Source: Paraburkholderia saeva
GTDB lineage: Bacteria > Pseudomonadota > Gammaproteobacteria > Burkholderiales > Burkholderiaceae
Assembly (NCBI RefSeq): GCF_907164555.1
Contig: NZ_CAJQZC010000003.1
Location: forward strand, 372,001 to 436,000
Direction of reading: 5' to 3'
DNA length: 64,000 bases
In this document: piece after piece, positions 44,914 through 53,845 of the stretch
Numbering within the stretch: position 1 is the stretch's first letter
Layout: each line of letters begins with the position of its first letter
Program-made: the position numbers and the translations under genes
Notes under the pieces: generated by a model
Databases searched by the model: none
Seen by the model: the letters and a program-made list of their open reading frames with translations, nothing else
Told to the model about the DNA's origin: nothing

Positions 44914-46986
44914 ATGTCCGGAATCCTGATTGACGAATCGTCTCCCACCCCCCCGCCGGCCGCACCGGCACCAGAACGGACCCTGGAGACCGGTCGTATC
45001 CCGCGCGACAGCGCCGGTGCCGAACGCCTGCGCGAACTGTGGGAAGCGCAACCCGGCTGGCGGGGCTGGCTGTCGACGGTCGATCACAAGACAATCGGCC
45101 TGCGTTACCTCGTCACCGCTTTTGTCTTCCTGCTGATGGGCGGCGTCGAGGCGCTGATCATGCGCGTCCAGCTGGCAAGACCCGACGCAACCGTGCTCAC
45201 GCCCGAGCAATACAACCAGCTGTTCACGATGCACGGCATCACGATGATTTTTCTTTACGCGCTGCCGGTGCTGTCGGGCTTCTCGAACTATCTGTGGCCG
45301 CTCGTGCTCGGCGCGCGCGACATGGCGTTTCCCCGGCTCAATGCGCTGTCCTACTGGATCTTTCTTTTTGCGGGCATTTTCCTGTACGTGAGCTTTCCCG
45401 CCGGCGAGGCGCCCAACGCAGGATGGTTCAATTACGCGCCGCTCTCCGGCCTCGAATACAACCCGGGCCCGAACATCGATATCTACGCGCTCGGCATGGT
45501 GTTGCTGGGCATATCGACGACGGTGGGTTCCATGAACTTTGTCGTTACGTTGATGCGTATGCGTGCGCCCGGCATGTCGCTCGACCGGATGCCCGTGCTC
45601 GTGTGGGGCACGCTCACGGCATCGGGCGGCAACCTGCTCGCGGTGCCTTCGGTGAGTCTTGCATTCTTCATGCTGTGGCTCGACCGGCGTATCGGCACGC
45701 ATTTTTTCGACGTGCTCAACGGCGGCCGGCCATTGCTGTGGCAACACCTTTTCTGGATGTTCGCGCATCCATGGGTCTATGCCGTTGTCCTGCCGGCGAT
45801 GGGTATCGTCTCCGACGCGTTGCCGGTGTTCTGTCGCCGGCCGCTGGTGGGCTATGGCGCCGTTGCGCTCTCGACGGTTGCGACGATGGTGATCGGCTTT
45901 GTTGTCTGGGTTCACCACATGTTCGCGACCGGCATCCCCGCGCTTGCGCTGTCGATTTTCGGCGCGGCGAGCATGGTGATCGCGATTCCAAGCGCCGTGG
46001 CGACGTTCGCATGGATCGCGACGATCTGGACGGGGCGGCCGGTGTTCCGTACGCCGTTCCTGTTTTTTGCCGGTTTTGTGCTGCTGTTCGTGATCGGCGG
46101 CGTATCGGGTGTCATGACTGCGGCGGTGCCGCTCGACTGGCAGCTCACCGAGACCTACTTCGTCGTCGCGCACCTTCACTACGTGCTGCTCGGTATCAAT
46201 GTGTTTCCGGTCATCGGCGGCATTTACTTCTGGTTCCCGAAGTTCACCGGCCGGATGATGAGCGAGCGGCTCGGCAAGCTCGGCTTCTGGGTGATGTTCA
46301 GCGGCTTTAACCTCGCGTTCTTCCCGATGCATATTGCCGGACTGATGGGCATGCCGCGTCGCATCTACACCTATCCCGCGGACGCGGGCTGGAACACGGT
46401 GAACCTGATTACATCGGCCGGTTCGTTCGTGTTCGCGTTGGGCGTGCTGATATTCCTCGTCGATCTGCTGGTCAGTCTGCGTCGGGGTCGACCGGCCGGC
46501 GACAATCCCTGGGATGCCCCGACGCTCGAATGGGCGGTCTCATCGCCGCCGCCGCCGTACAACTTCGCGGTGGTGCCACTGGTGCGAAGCCGCCACCCGT
46601 TGTGGGAGGGGCGTTTAGCCGACCCGACCGGCAGCGTGCGCGGCGACGCGCCGGGCGGCGACGTCGGAGACCACGATGTGCAGATGCCCTGCCCCTGTTC
46701 ACAGATCGACGAAGGCTATCTGCTGAACGAAGGTCGCGAGGCGCTCGGTACAACGCCGCTCGACGCGCAGCCCGATGTGATCCTGAAGATGCCGTCAGAC
46801 TCCTTCGCGCCATTCTGGCTTGGTCTCGCCTGCACACTGCTGTTTGCCGGACTCGCGCTACGCGCGTGGCCCCTGACGGGACTGATGGCATTGGCGTGCG
46901 CAGTGGCGATCGCCGTGTGGCTGTGGCCCGAGCGCGCTTTAGTCCAGCGTGACGATCCCGCTTCGCGTGCCGGGAGGGCGACATGA
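44914..46986 (+). CDS. coxN: Heme-copper oxidase subunit I, CoxN type, variant proton-channel residues
   Basis: This protein has 690 residues and is the catalytic subunit reducing oxygen to water. Heme a ligands His107 and His422, heme a3 ligand His420, and CuB ligands His285, His334 and His335 with the cross-linked Tyr289 are present. Asp136 and Asn143 of the D channel entry are kept (DMAFPRLN). Against canonical A1 oxidases, the Glu of HPEVY is Trp287 (HPWVY) and the K-channel Lys is Ala363 (IPSAVATFAW for VPTGIKxFSW). It also lacks the Tyr-Ser of A2 enzymes (FAHPWV for YSHPxV). A C-terminal extension of about 140 residues adds two helices, as in I/III fusions, yet a separate subunit III gene follows. 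Confidence 0.92.
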   Translation: MSGILIDESSPTPPPAAPAPERTLETGRIPRDSAGAERLRELWEAQPGWRGWLSTVDHKTIGLRYLVTAFVFLLMGGVEALIMRVQLARPDATVLTPEQYNQLFTMHGITMIFLYALPVLSGFSNYLWPLVLGARDMAFPRLNALSYWIFLFAGIFLYVSFPAGEAPNAGWFNYAPLSGLEYNPGPNIDIYALGMVLLGISTTVGSMNFVVTLMRMRAPGMSLDRMPVLVWGTLTASGGNLLAVPSVSLAFFMLWLDRRIGTHFFDVLNGGRPLLWQHLFWMFAHPWVYAVVLPAMGIVSDALPVFCRRPLVGYGAVALSTVATMVIGFVVWVHHMFATGIPALALSIFGAASMVIAIPSAVATFAWIATIWTGRPVFRTPFLFFAGFVLLFVIGGVSGVMTAAVPLDWQLTETYFVVAHLHYVLLGINVFPVIGGIYFWFPKFTGRMMSERLGKLGFWVMFSGFNLAFFPMHIAGLMGMPRRIYTYPADAGWNTVNLITSAGSFVFALGVLIFLVDLLVSLRRGRPAGDNPWDAPTLEWAVSSPPPPYNFAVVPLVRSRHPLWEGRLADPTGSVRGDAPGGDVGDHDVQMPCPCSQIDEGYLLNEGREALGTTPLDAQPDVILKMPSDSFAPFWLGLACTLLFAGLALRAWPLTGLMALACAVAIAVWLWPERALVQRDDPASRAGRAT

Positions 46987-47645
46987 GCGACATAGCCCAT
47001 GACACGCCGGCGCCGCAGGAAGGCGACAGCGCGCAACGCATGTCGCAACTGCCATCGCGCACCCTGCCTGTTGGCAGTGCGGGCGAGCGCTCCAGTGGCT
47101 GGTGGGGCTGTCTGACACTGATCGTCACTGAAGGCGCGCTTTTCGGATACCTGATCTTTTCGTACCTGTACCTTGCTTCGCAGACGCCGCAGCCATGGCC
47201 GCCCGAAGGGTTGCCCAAACTGGGTCTCGGGCTCGCGAATACGGCGCTCCTCCTCTTGAGCAGCGTCTTCGTCTGGCTGTGCGAACGGTGTGTACGGCGG
47301 CGCAAAGCGGGGTGGGGCGCCGTGTCGATGGCCGTCGCGGTGCTGCTTGGCATCGCCTTTGTCGGCATCCAGCTTCGGGAGTGGCATACCCATCCGTACG
47401 GCTTGACGGCGCATCTCTACAGCTCGCTGTATTTCACGATCACGGGATTCCACATGGCGCACGTGATCGTCGGGCTCATCGTCCTGGTACTGCTTGGCGT
47501 GTGGACCGTACTGGGCTATTTCGATGAACACCGGTATGCCGCGCTGATGACCGGCGGGCTCTACTGGCATTTCGTCGACGTAGTCTGGTTGTTTATCTTC
47601 AGCACGCTGTATCTGAGTCCCTACGCGTTGAGGAGCGGATCGTGA
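46983..47645 (+). CDS. coxO: Cytochrome c oxidase subunit III
   Basis: This 220-residue membrane protein has about five helices (TLIVTEGALFGYLIFSYLYL at about 41, and HFVDVVWLFIFSTLYL near the end). The Glu of the second-helix region and the closing WHFVDVVW are typical of the family. Its ATG overlaps the subunit I stop by four bases. It surrounds subunit I and supports stability of the oxygen-reducing site. Confidence 0.9.
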   Translation: MSDIAHDTPAPQEGDSAQRMSQLPSRTLPVGSAGERSSGWWGCLTLIVTEGALFGYLIFSYLYLASQTPQPWPPEGLPKLGLGLANTALLLLSSVFVWLCERCVRRRKAGWGAVSMAVAVLLGIAFVGIQLREWHTHPYGLTAHLYSSLYFTITGFHMAHVIVGLIVLVLLGVWTVLGYFDEHRYAALMTGGLYWHFVDVVWLFIFSTLYLSPYALRSGS

Positions 47646-48061
47646 ACCGTTTGTGCGCCGGAACGCCGCAGCCGGTAGCGAAGTGGCGCGTCATGACGGG
47701 CATGTTCGCCGCGCCACTCGCATGGCTTGCCCAGACGCTTGTCGTCGAGGCGCTGGCGGCGCAGGCGTGCTTTGCTGACGACCGTCCGCTGCACGCGCCG
47801 CAACTGCCGTGGCTCGAAGCGGCACTCGTCGCGGTGAGCCTTGTGTGCTTCGCGACGGGCGTCAGCGGGAGTGTTGTCGCGTGGCGGGCGAGCCCCTACA
47901 TCAACCGGGCAACGCCGCGCGAACGTCCACCGATCCCGATGCGCGGGCACCTTGACGCATTTCTCGCACACGTCGCCGCGATGTGCAGCACGATGTTCAT
48001 GTTCGGTCTCGTCGCAACGGATGTCGCATTGCTGATCGTCAGTCCGTGCGGGCGGTGGTGA
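47642..48061 (+). CDS. CoxP-like small membrane protein of the oxidase cluster
   Basis: This 139-residue protein has three hydrophobic segments at about 19-40, 57-80 and 105-132 and five Cys. The GTG start overlaps the subunit III stop by four bases (GTGA). By position it corresponds to the small fourth gene of alternative oxidase clusters. It could be an assembly or structural subunit; the sequence itself is not diagnostic. Confidence 0.72.
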   Translation: MNRLCAGTPQPVAKWRVMTGMFAAPLAWLAQTLVVEALAAQACFADDRPLHAPQLPWLEAALVAVSLVCFATGVSGSVVAWRASPYINRATPRERPPIPMRGHLDAFLAHVAAMCSTMFMFGLVATDVALLIVSPCGRW

Positions 48062-48063
48062 AC

Positions 48064-49488
48064 ATGAACGCGCAGCGCATTCGGCGAAGATGGCCCGCTC
48101 TGATCTGTTCAGGAAGGGCCGCCGTCCCGGTACGGATTGTCAGCCTGGTAACGCTCGCAGTGATCGCGGCGGCTCTGATAATGCCCGCCTCGGTGATGAT
48201 TCGCGACGCGAGATCTGCATCGACGCCGACAGACACGACTGCTTCAAAACACGCGGAAGGTGGCGCAGGTGCGGACGCCACGCTGATCGCCCGCGGCGCG
48301 TACCTCGCCCGGGCCGCGGACTGTGCCGGCTGTCACACGGCCGCGCCGCAGCCGGGCCGTCCCGGTGTGCCGTTTGCGGGCGGCCTTGGCATGGCCTCAC
48401 CTTTCGGCACGATCTACGCGTCGAACATCACCCCGGACCCTGCAGCAGGAATCGGGCGCTACAGCTATGGGGACTTCGCGCGTGCGTTGCGTGACGGCGT
48501 TGCGCCGGGCGGGAAACGCCTTTACCCCGCGATGCCGTATCCGTCGTTCACGAAGATCGAGGACGACGACATGCAGGCGCTGTACGCGTATTTCATGCAC
48601 GGCGTGGCGCCCGTCGCGACGCCGGCACCGCAAACGCGGTTGCCGTTCCCGTTCAGCCAGCGCTGGGCACTGACCTTCTGGGACTGGATGTTCGTCCAAC
48701 ACGGTAGATATGAGCCGGACCGACGCCACGACGCGCAATGGAACCGGGGGGCGTATCTTGTGCAGTCGCTGGGCCACTGCGGCGCCTGTCACACGCCGCG
48801 CGGACCGGCCTATGAAGAACGCGGCTACGACCATTCGGCGCGCGCATATCTGACCGGTGGTACGAACGATCACTGGTTCGCGCCGAATCTGACCGGTGAT
48901 CCTGGTGCCGGGCTGGGTCGTATCCGTAGCGACGATATTTCGGCATTCCTCAGATACGGCCACGGCGGCGGCATGGTGACGTTCGGCAGCATGGTGCAGG
49001 TTGTCGAGGACAGCACGCAATATCTGACGGACGCCGATCTCGCCGCGATCGCGACGTATCTGAAGAGTCTTCCGCCGCGCGCAGGCAATGGCGGATTCGA
49101 CGCCGGCGCGCGCACGGCATACCTGACGCAGCTGTCGCTCAGGACGGGCGATGTCGAACGGCCGGGTGCAGGGCTGTATCAGCAATATTGCGCGCGTTGC
49201 CATCGGGCGGACGGCATGGGTATGCCGCTGAAATATCCGCGGCTCGCGGGCAATCCCGCTGTGTTGTCCGCGGATAGCGGTTCGCTCGTCCGGTTGCTGG
49301 TGGAAGGCGGCGGCAGTCCACATACCATCGATGGTCCGTCGCCGAAAAAGATGCCATCGTTCGCCGGCAAGCTGACCGACGTCGAGATGGCACAGGTGCT
49401 CAGCTTCGTGCGTAACGCCTGGGGTAACGCGGCAGAGCCGTTAAGTGTGCGCGATGTGAGCGGCGTAAGGGCGCAGTTGCATAAATGA
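48064..49488 (+). CDS. Tri-heme cytochrome c, alcohol dehydrogenase subunit-like
   Basis: This 474-residue protein has an N-terminal membrane or signal helix at about 24-45 and three cytochrome c domains with heme sites CAGCH (87-91), CGACH (239-243) and CARCH (376-380). It resembles the cytochrome subunit of membrane alcohol or gluconate dehydrogenases. Its start lies two bases after the previous stop. It is the last gene of the oxidase cluster and probably feeds electrons from the periplasm or the quinone side to the caa3-type oxidase. No dehydrogenase large subunit is adjacent. Confidence 0.9.
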   Translation: MNAQRIRRRWPALICSGRAAVPVRIVSLVTLAVIAAALIMPASVMIRDARSASTPTDTTASKHAEGGAGADATLIARGAYLARAADCAGCHTAAPQPGRPGVPFAGGLGMASPFGTIYASNITPDPAAGIGRYSYGDFARALRDGVAPGGKRLYPAMPYPSFTKIEDDDMQALYAYFMHGVAPVATPAPQTRLPFPFSQRWALTFWDWMFVQHGRYEPDRRHDAQWNRGAYLVQSLGHCGACHTPRGPAYEERGYDHSARAYLTGGTNDHWFAPNLTGDPGAGLGRIRSDDISAFLRYGHGGGMVTFGSMVQVVEDSTQYLTDADLAAIATYLKSLPPRAGNGGFDAGARTAYLTQLSLRTGDVERPGAGLYQQYCARCHRADGMGMPLKYPRLAGNPAVLSADSGSLVRLLVEGGGSPHTIDGPSPKKMPSFAGKLTDVEMAQVLSFVRNAWGNAAEPLSVRDVSGVRAQLHK

Positions 49489-49707
49489 TGAACGTCGACC
49501 TTTGTGCTCCAGGCATCAGCGAAGTCCGCTTTCAACGAGGACTTCGCACCAGACGCCAACCGCTGGACCTTTGGTCTCGGCCGCCGTTTGCGGCACGACC
49601 TTCGTCCATCCTTCTTCGCCTGCATCGAATTGCGCAGAGCCTTCTGCGGCCATCACCCTGCGTGGATCCTTGACCGATGCCGGGAGCCCGCACCCGACCC
49701 TCTGAGG

Positions 49708-50361
49708 CTAGCGCCGATTGCCCCGGACACTCTTCCTCGTGTTGCCTGCACGAGGCACGTCTTTCTCCGCCTGGGCGCCGCCGTTCATCTGGTCCATCCG
49801 CGACAAGGCGTCGACGTACGACAGGAACTGCTGGAGATACCCCGGTGACAGCTCGCGCATCAGCAGGAGCGATCGATGCACAAGGCTGCTCGAATTGAGC
49901 GGACCGGTATTCCCGGGCACCTCCTCCAGTGATTGCCGCAACAGCTTCTCAGTGCGGACTTTGGACCAGACGTCCCTCAAGTAATCGAGCACGTCAATGT
50001 CTGGCCAGGGGGACGGCCCGGGCACGGCGTTATTCGTGGCGGGGGCATCCTCATCGGCTCGCGTACGTCTCGCGATGTAATCGGTCAGTCCCGCAAGCGC
50101 TCCGCGAGCAGATTTTTCCGGCGCCACAGCACTGCCGGTGTCTACCGCCCCGCAGGCGCTGCCATGGATATCGGCGGCATAAGCTTCCATCAGTCTGGAC
50201 AGCCGGTTGTCCAGGATGCGTCGCGCTTCGCCGCTGTGGGTCGCCGCGCGCCGGTCCAGCGCCGCGATGAATTGAAAGCGGACGGGATCGAGACGGTCCG
50301 CGCCTTGCTCGCGCCAGGCGTCAAGCATCGCCCTGGATTTGCGCGCCCCGTCACTACTCAC
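49708..50361 (-). CDS. DUF2894 family protein
   Basis: This 217-residue, soluble, mostly helical protein contains the DUF2894-type start (ARKSRAMLDAWREQGADRLDP) and the segment LRDVWSKVRTEKLLRQSLEEVPGNTGPLNSSSLVHR. The GTG at 50361 overlaps the end of the OmpA-like gene by 8 bases, so translation is coupled. It is the last gene of the four-gene motor-like operon. No function is known. It could be the cytoplasmic partner that reads the state of the membrane complex, which is inference. Confidence 0.78.
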   Translation of the reverse strand: MSSDGARKSRAMLDAWREQGADRLDPVRFQFIAALDRRAATHSGEARRILDNRLSRLMEAYAADIHGSACGAVDTGSAVAPEKSARGALAGLTDYIARRTRADEDAPATNNAVPGPSPWPDIDVLDYLRDVWSKVRTEKLLRQSLEEVPGNTGPLNSSSLVHRSLLLMRELSPGYLQQFLSYVDALSRMDQMNGGAQAEKDVPRAGNTRKSVRGNRR

Positions 50362-51001
50362 CGCGCTTCCCCGTATCTGCCGACAACTTTGGAACGGGCG
50401 CCAATTCGACTCGCCGGTTCCTGGCCCGACCTTCGTCGTCGGCATTTGAACTGACGGGCTGTTCAGAGCCGAACGCCGCTGCGAATACCGAGGAGGAGGG
50501 CATGCCTTCGTCAATCAATGCGCGCGTCACCGTCAACGCGCGTTGTGCCGACAGCTCCCAGTTGTCCGTAAAGCGACGATTGCCTTCCCGCATGCGCTGG
50601 TCGTCGGTAAAGCCGCTCACCATCAGGATCTCGTTGCGCGCCTTCAGGTACGCGGACAGCGGCCCGGCGACGCTCTTCAATACGTTCCGGCCTTCGGGCT
50701 GCAGCTGGTCGGAGTTCTGCGTGAACAGCACGCTGCCGCTGATGCCGATGCGCCCGTTCACCAGCGTCACACGACCCGCAGCCAGCGGCCCCGCCAGCGC
50801 CTGCTCCAGTGTCTTGCGGCGCTGCGTTTCCATCTGCCGCTGTTTGACCTCCTGTTCAAGCTGGGTCGAGAGTTCCAGCTGCACGCCGATGACGCCCACC
50901 AGAATCAGCACGAAGGCGCCTAGCAGCACCGACATCAGGTCGCCGAACACGGGCCATATCGGCGCGGCCGACTCTGCGCCGCCGTCGATTTCCTCGCTCA
51001 T
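50354..51001 (-). CDS. MotB/OmpA-like stator protein
   Basis: This protein has 215 residues. One membrane helix at about 21-43 begins with Asp21 in WPVFGDLMSVLLGAFVL, matching the ion-carrying Asp of MotB (YADFMT). A short coiled coil (about 44-75) precedes an OmpA/peptidoglycan-binding domain at about 85-205 (GFTDD, LSAQRA, ARNRRVEL). This is the layout of MotB, TolR and ZorB stator units. The start ATG overlaps the stop of the DUF802 gene by four bases. With its neighbour it probably forms an ion-driven membrane motor anchored to the cell wall. Confidence 0.87.
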   Translation of the reverse strand: MSEEIDGGAESAAPIWPVFGDLMSVLLGAFVLILVGVIGVQLELSTQLEQEVKQRQMETQRRKTLEQALAGPLAAGRVTLVNGRIGISGSVLFTQNSDQLQPEGRNVLKSVAGPLSAYLKARNEILMVSGFTDDQRMREGNRRFTDNWELSAQRALTVTRALIDEGMPSSSVFAAAFGSEQPVSSNADDEGRARNRRVELAPVPKLSADTGKRGE

Positions 51002-53091
51002 GCCGGTCCGACTCCGATGGATGCCCGTTGGCCAGCGAGCTGCTGAAGATTCTCGACGATCTGCTTCTGCGACATCATGCTGAGGTCGATGACTTCCCGT
51101 GCCTGCGCTACGTAGTAGGCAAGCTGTTCGTCACTGCGCACGAGGGACTTGTCCAGCGCGGATTCGATGCGCTGCAGATGGGTTACCAGCGTCTCGTTCG
51201 AATCGCCGAACAGCTGCACCGCGACCCCGAATGCTTCACCGAGACTCGCCACCTCGACTGCGCTGACGGTGACGTCTGCGGCAACGGCGGAGAGCTTCCC
51301 GGTTTCGGCTTCGATCCGCTCAGTAAGCTGGGCGCCGACGCGTTCCAGCAGATCCGTCGAAGTGGCGACGAGGGCATCGACCGCTTCCCGCTGTCTGCTG
51401 GAAGCGTGGCTCACGCCATCGAGCAGCGTTTCAAGCGTCTCCAGCAGGCGAGTGCGCTCGTCCAGCATCGCCGTATCGCGGACCATGCTGTCGGACAGTT
51501 TCTGGCGCAGTTCGGCCACAACTTCGGCTGCGGCCCTGGGTGCCTCCGACGCCACCTGCACGAGCCGGGAGATTTCCACGATCGTGCCGCTGACGTGTGC
51601 TTGCGTCTGGGCTGCCATGTCGCGCGCGGTCTGCGCCAGCGTGTCGCAGATTTCCTGCTGCCGGCTTGCGGTGCGCGTGCCGGCCTGCTCCCACTCGCGG
51701 TTCAATGTGGCGGCCATCTCGCCGAGCGTCCCGGTCCACACCGCCAGGCGCTGCTCATCCCGTGATGCCAGGTTCGTCTGCAAGTCCGCATGCGACTGGC
51801 TTACTGTGCGCAGCAGGGACGTCGCGTGCTGCTCGAAGGTCATGGCCGCCGCTGCGAGGGCCTGCTCGTTGTGGCTCGCCAGTTTCCCGCTGACGTGCTC
51901 CTGCCGCGACAGCGCCTGGTTCCACGTTTCCGACACATTGCCGGCTGCGGCATCCAGACGTGCGGAAACGCTTTCCACCAGTGCAGCCGAGCGTTGTTCA
52001 AAGGTTTCGGTAAACCGTTCCAGCGCGATGCGCAGGTCGAGGGCCTGGGCCTCGCTCGAGCGCTGATGATTCGCCAGTGCGTTGTTCCAGATCTCCGCGA
52101 CCGTCGTGGTTGTCGCTCCGAAACGGGTCGACAGTTCGTCGACATGCCGCTCCACGGCGTGCGTGACGGCGTCGTGCAGCGAGGCCGTCTCGCGTGCGAG
52201 CCCGGCCATGGTGGTCGCCACGACAGGCTGCAGCGCCTCACTGGCGACGCGTGCGCTTTCGGCGATGTTCTCTTTCAGCGACTGCTCCACGGAAGTTGCG
52301 AGGCGCATGTATGAGGCCTCGGCATTGGCGTGGAAGGCATTCTGGCTGGCGATCTGCCGCTCGTTAAAGGCCGCGCTCTGTTGCTCGATGGTCGCCATCA
52401 TTGTCTGCAGCCTGTCGACCAGGGTGGGCATCATTTCGGCCTGTCGCTGCAGGAGCCTGAAGGTTTCCTCACGCTGATGGATCTTCGAGTAGATGCGTAA
52501 CGTCGTTGCGATCTTCATGTCGAGTATCTGCGCGGTCTTGATCCGCTCGCGCCGGACCAACGCGGACAGCAGACCCAGCATGGCCGATGTCGCCACGCCC
52601 GCAATCGAGGTGCCGAACGCAAATCCCAACCCTTTGACGGGTGCGGCCAGCGATGCGCGGATAGCCTGCAGATCCGTCGCGCTGTCCAGCGCCAACCCCG
52701 TGCCCCTCAGCGTCGCTACCATGCCCAGCAGCGTGCCCAGCATGCCCAGCAGCACCAGCATGCCGACCAGATACGGCGTCAGTGTGGGGCCGGGCAGGGC
52801 AACGCGCTCGCCCTGAACACGTAGTCGCACCACATTGCGCAGGCTGGGATGCAATGCTTCAAGCCAGTCGTTAAAGCTGGGCGGCGGTTCGGCCAGACGC
52901 GCGACGGCGCGCGCCAACGTCGAAGTGGCCGCGCTGAAGCGGCGCAGTTCGAGCGCGCCCGCCAGGTAGCACGTGCCAACCAGCATCGTGACGGCAAAGG
53001 CCAGCGGGTTCGAGCCAGCATAGGCGGTGCCGATCCAGCACACGGCGGCGAGACCCGCCAGAAACACAGCGAAATTAAGGTATCTGGACAT
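50998..53091 (-). CDS. DUF802 protein: MotA/ExbB-like membrane core with long coiled-coil tail
   Basis: This protein has 697 residues. Helices 1-2 (about 5-22, 28-46) are followed by two longer helices at about 102-128 (LVLLGMLGTLLGMVATL) and 155-178 (GFAFGTSIAGVATSAML), the TolQ/ExbB/MotA core with small residues and Thr lining the ion path. Residues about 180-697 form a long, Ala/Gln/Glu/Thr-rich helical tail, predicted coiled coil, in the cytoplasm. Size and layout match ZorA. The gene overlaps the OmpA-like stator gene by four bases and follows DUF3348 by 10. Confidence 0.85.
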   Translation of the reverse strand: MSRYLNFAVFLAGLAAVCWIGTAYAGSNPLAFAVTMLVGTCYLAGALELRRFSAATSTLARAVARLAEPPPSFNDWLEALHPSLRNVVRLRVQGERVALPGPTLTPYLVGMLVLLGMLGTLLGMVATLRGTGLALDSATDLQAIRASLAAPVKGLGFAFGTSIAGVATSAMLGLLSALVRRERIKTAQILDMKIATTLRIYSKIHQREETFRLLQRQAEMMPTLVDRLQTMMATIEQQSAAFNERQIASQNAFHANAEASYMRLATSVEQSLKENIAESARVASEALQPVVATTMAGLARETASLHDAVTHAVERHVDELSTRFGATTTTVAEIWNNALANHQRSSEAQALDLRIALERFTETFEQRSAALVESVSARLDAAAGNVSETWNQALSRQEHVSGKLASHNEQALAAAAMTFEQHATSLLRTVSQSHADLQTNLASRDEQRLAVWTGTLGEMAATLNREWEQAGTRTASRQQEICDTLAQTARDMAAQTQAHVSGTIVEISRLVQVASEAPRAAAEVVAELRQKLSDSMVRDTAMLDERTRLLETLETLLDGVSHASSRQREAVDALVATSTDLLERVGAQLTERIEAETGKLSAVAADVTVSAVEVASLGEAFGVAVQLFGDSNETLVTHLQRIESALDKSLVRSDEQLAYYVAQAREVIDLSMMSQKQIVENLQQLAGQRASIGVGPA

Positions 53092-53101
53092 AGCGTCCCA
53101 G

Positions 53102-53845
53102 TTAGCGGGTGTGAAGGGCTGCGAGCAACCCTTCGACCGGTTGAAAACGAACGTCCAGTTCGGCGAGCAACACGCTCTGCATATCCTTGCGGAAGACGTC
53201 CAGCCAGAAGTCGGAGGTAACCGGCGGGGTGTTCACCGAGGCGGGGGCGTCGTCCGGTGCCGCCTGGCCGGCTTGTCGCAAACGCTCGAAGTGTCCTGCG
53301 AGCAACCCGGGCACGGCGCCCAGCAGGTTTCGCTCGTGCGCACCCAGCGCGCGCTCCATGGTGGCGTCCACCAGCGCAAGTCGCGCCATATCGGGCGTCC
53401 TCGCGGCCAGCATTCTGCGAAGGCGCCCGCGCAGCTCGGAGATAGCCGTCTCCATCGTCTGCTGCATGGCGAGATAGCGCTGACGAAAGGCAGCGTAATC
53501 GAGCGTCGCATCGATGGGCGCCGCCTGCGGATTGCGATGCGCAGACCCGCGTGGGCTGGCGGTCGCGAACGCGTTATCGTTGGCGATGGTCTTTGCCAGC
53601 GTGGCGCGCACCCGGGCGCACTCGTGCTCTTCGGCGCTGCCAAACGATCGCACGCCAGACGCTACCGCAGGCGGGGCGCCATTCAGCGCCGCAGACAGCG
53701 CGATTGCGTCAGTCCAGCCGAGCCACTGACTCAGCCGGGCGGCGAGCGACTGGCTCGATTCGGGGACATCGATGTTCGTCAGACGGGCAAGCAGGCGGCT
53801 GAGCGCCGGAGCGGTTGAATCTATGCACTGTGGAGCTTGCACCAT
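53102..53845 (-). CDS. DUF3348 family protein
   Basis: This 247-residue soluble, helical protein is the first gene of the motor-like operon. It begins with APALSRLLARLTNIDVPES and contains LDYAAFRQRYLAMQQTMETAI near 115, both typical of DUF3348. No catalytic motif is visible. The ATG at 53845 has no clear ribosome site. The 10-base gap to the DUF802 gene implies cotranscription. It may bind the DUF802 tail or the membrane complex; this is inference from gene order only. Confidence 0.8.
   Translation of the reverse strand: MVQAPQCIDSTAPALSRLLARLTNIDVPESSQSLAARLSQWLGWTDAIALSAALNGAPPAVASGVRSFGSAEEHECARVRATLAKTIANDNAFATASPRGSAHRNPQAAPIDATLDYAAFRQRYLAMQQTMETAISELRGRLRRMLAARTPDMARLALVDATMERALGAHERNLLGAVPGLLAGHFERLRQAGQAAPDDAPASVNTPPVTSDFWLDVFRKDMQSVLLAELDVRFQPVEGLLAALHTR

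Noticed and set aside
49708..53845. A complete Zorya defence system
   Set aside because: No ZorC, no helicase-like ZorD and no HNH-type ZorE gene is adjacent; only the motor-like pair resembles Zorya.
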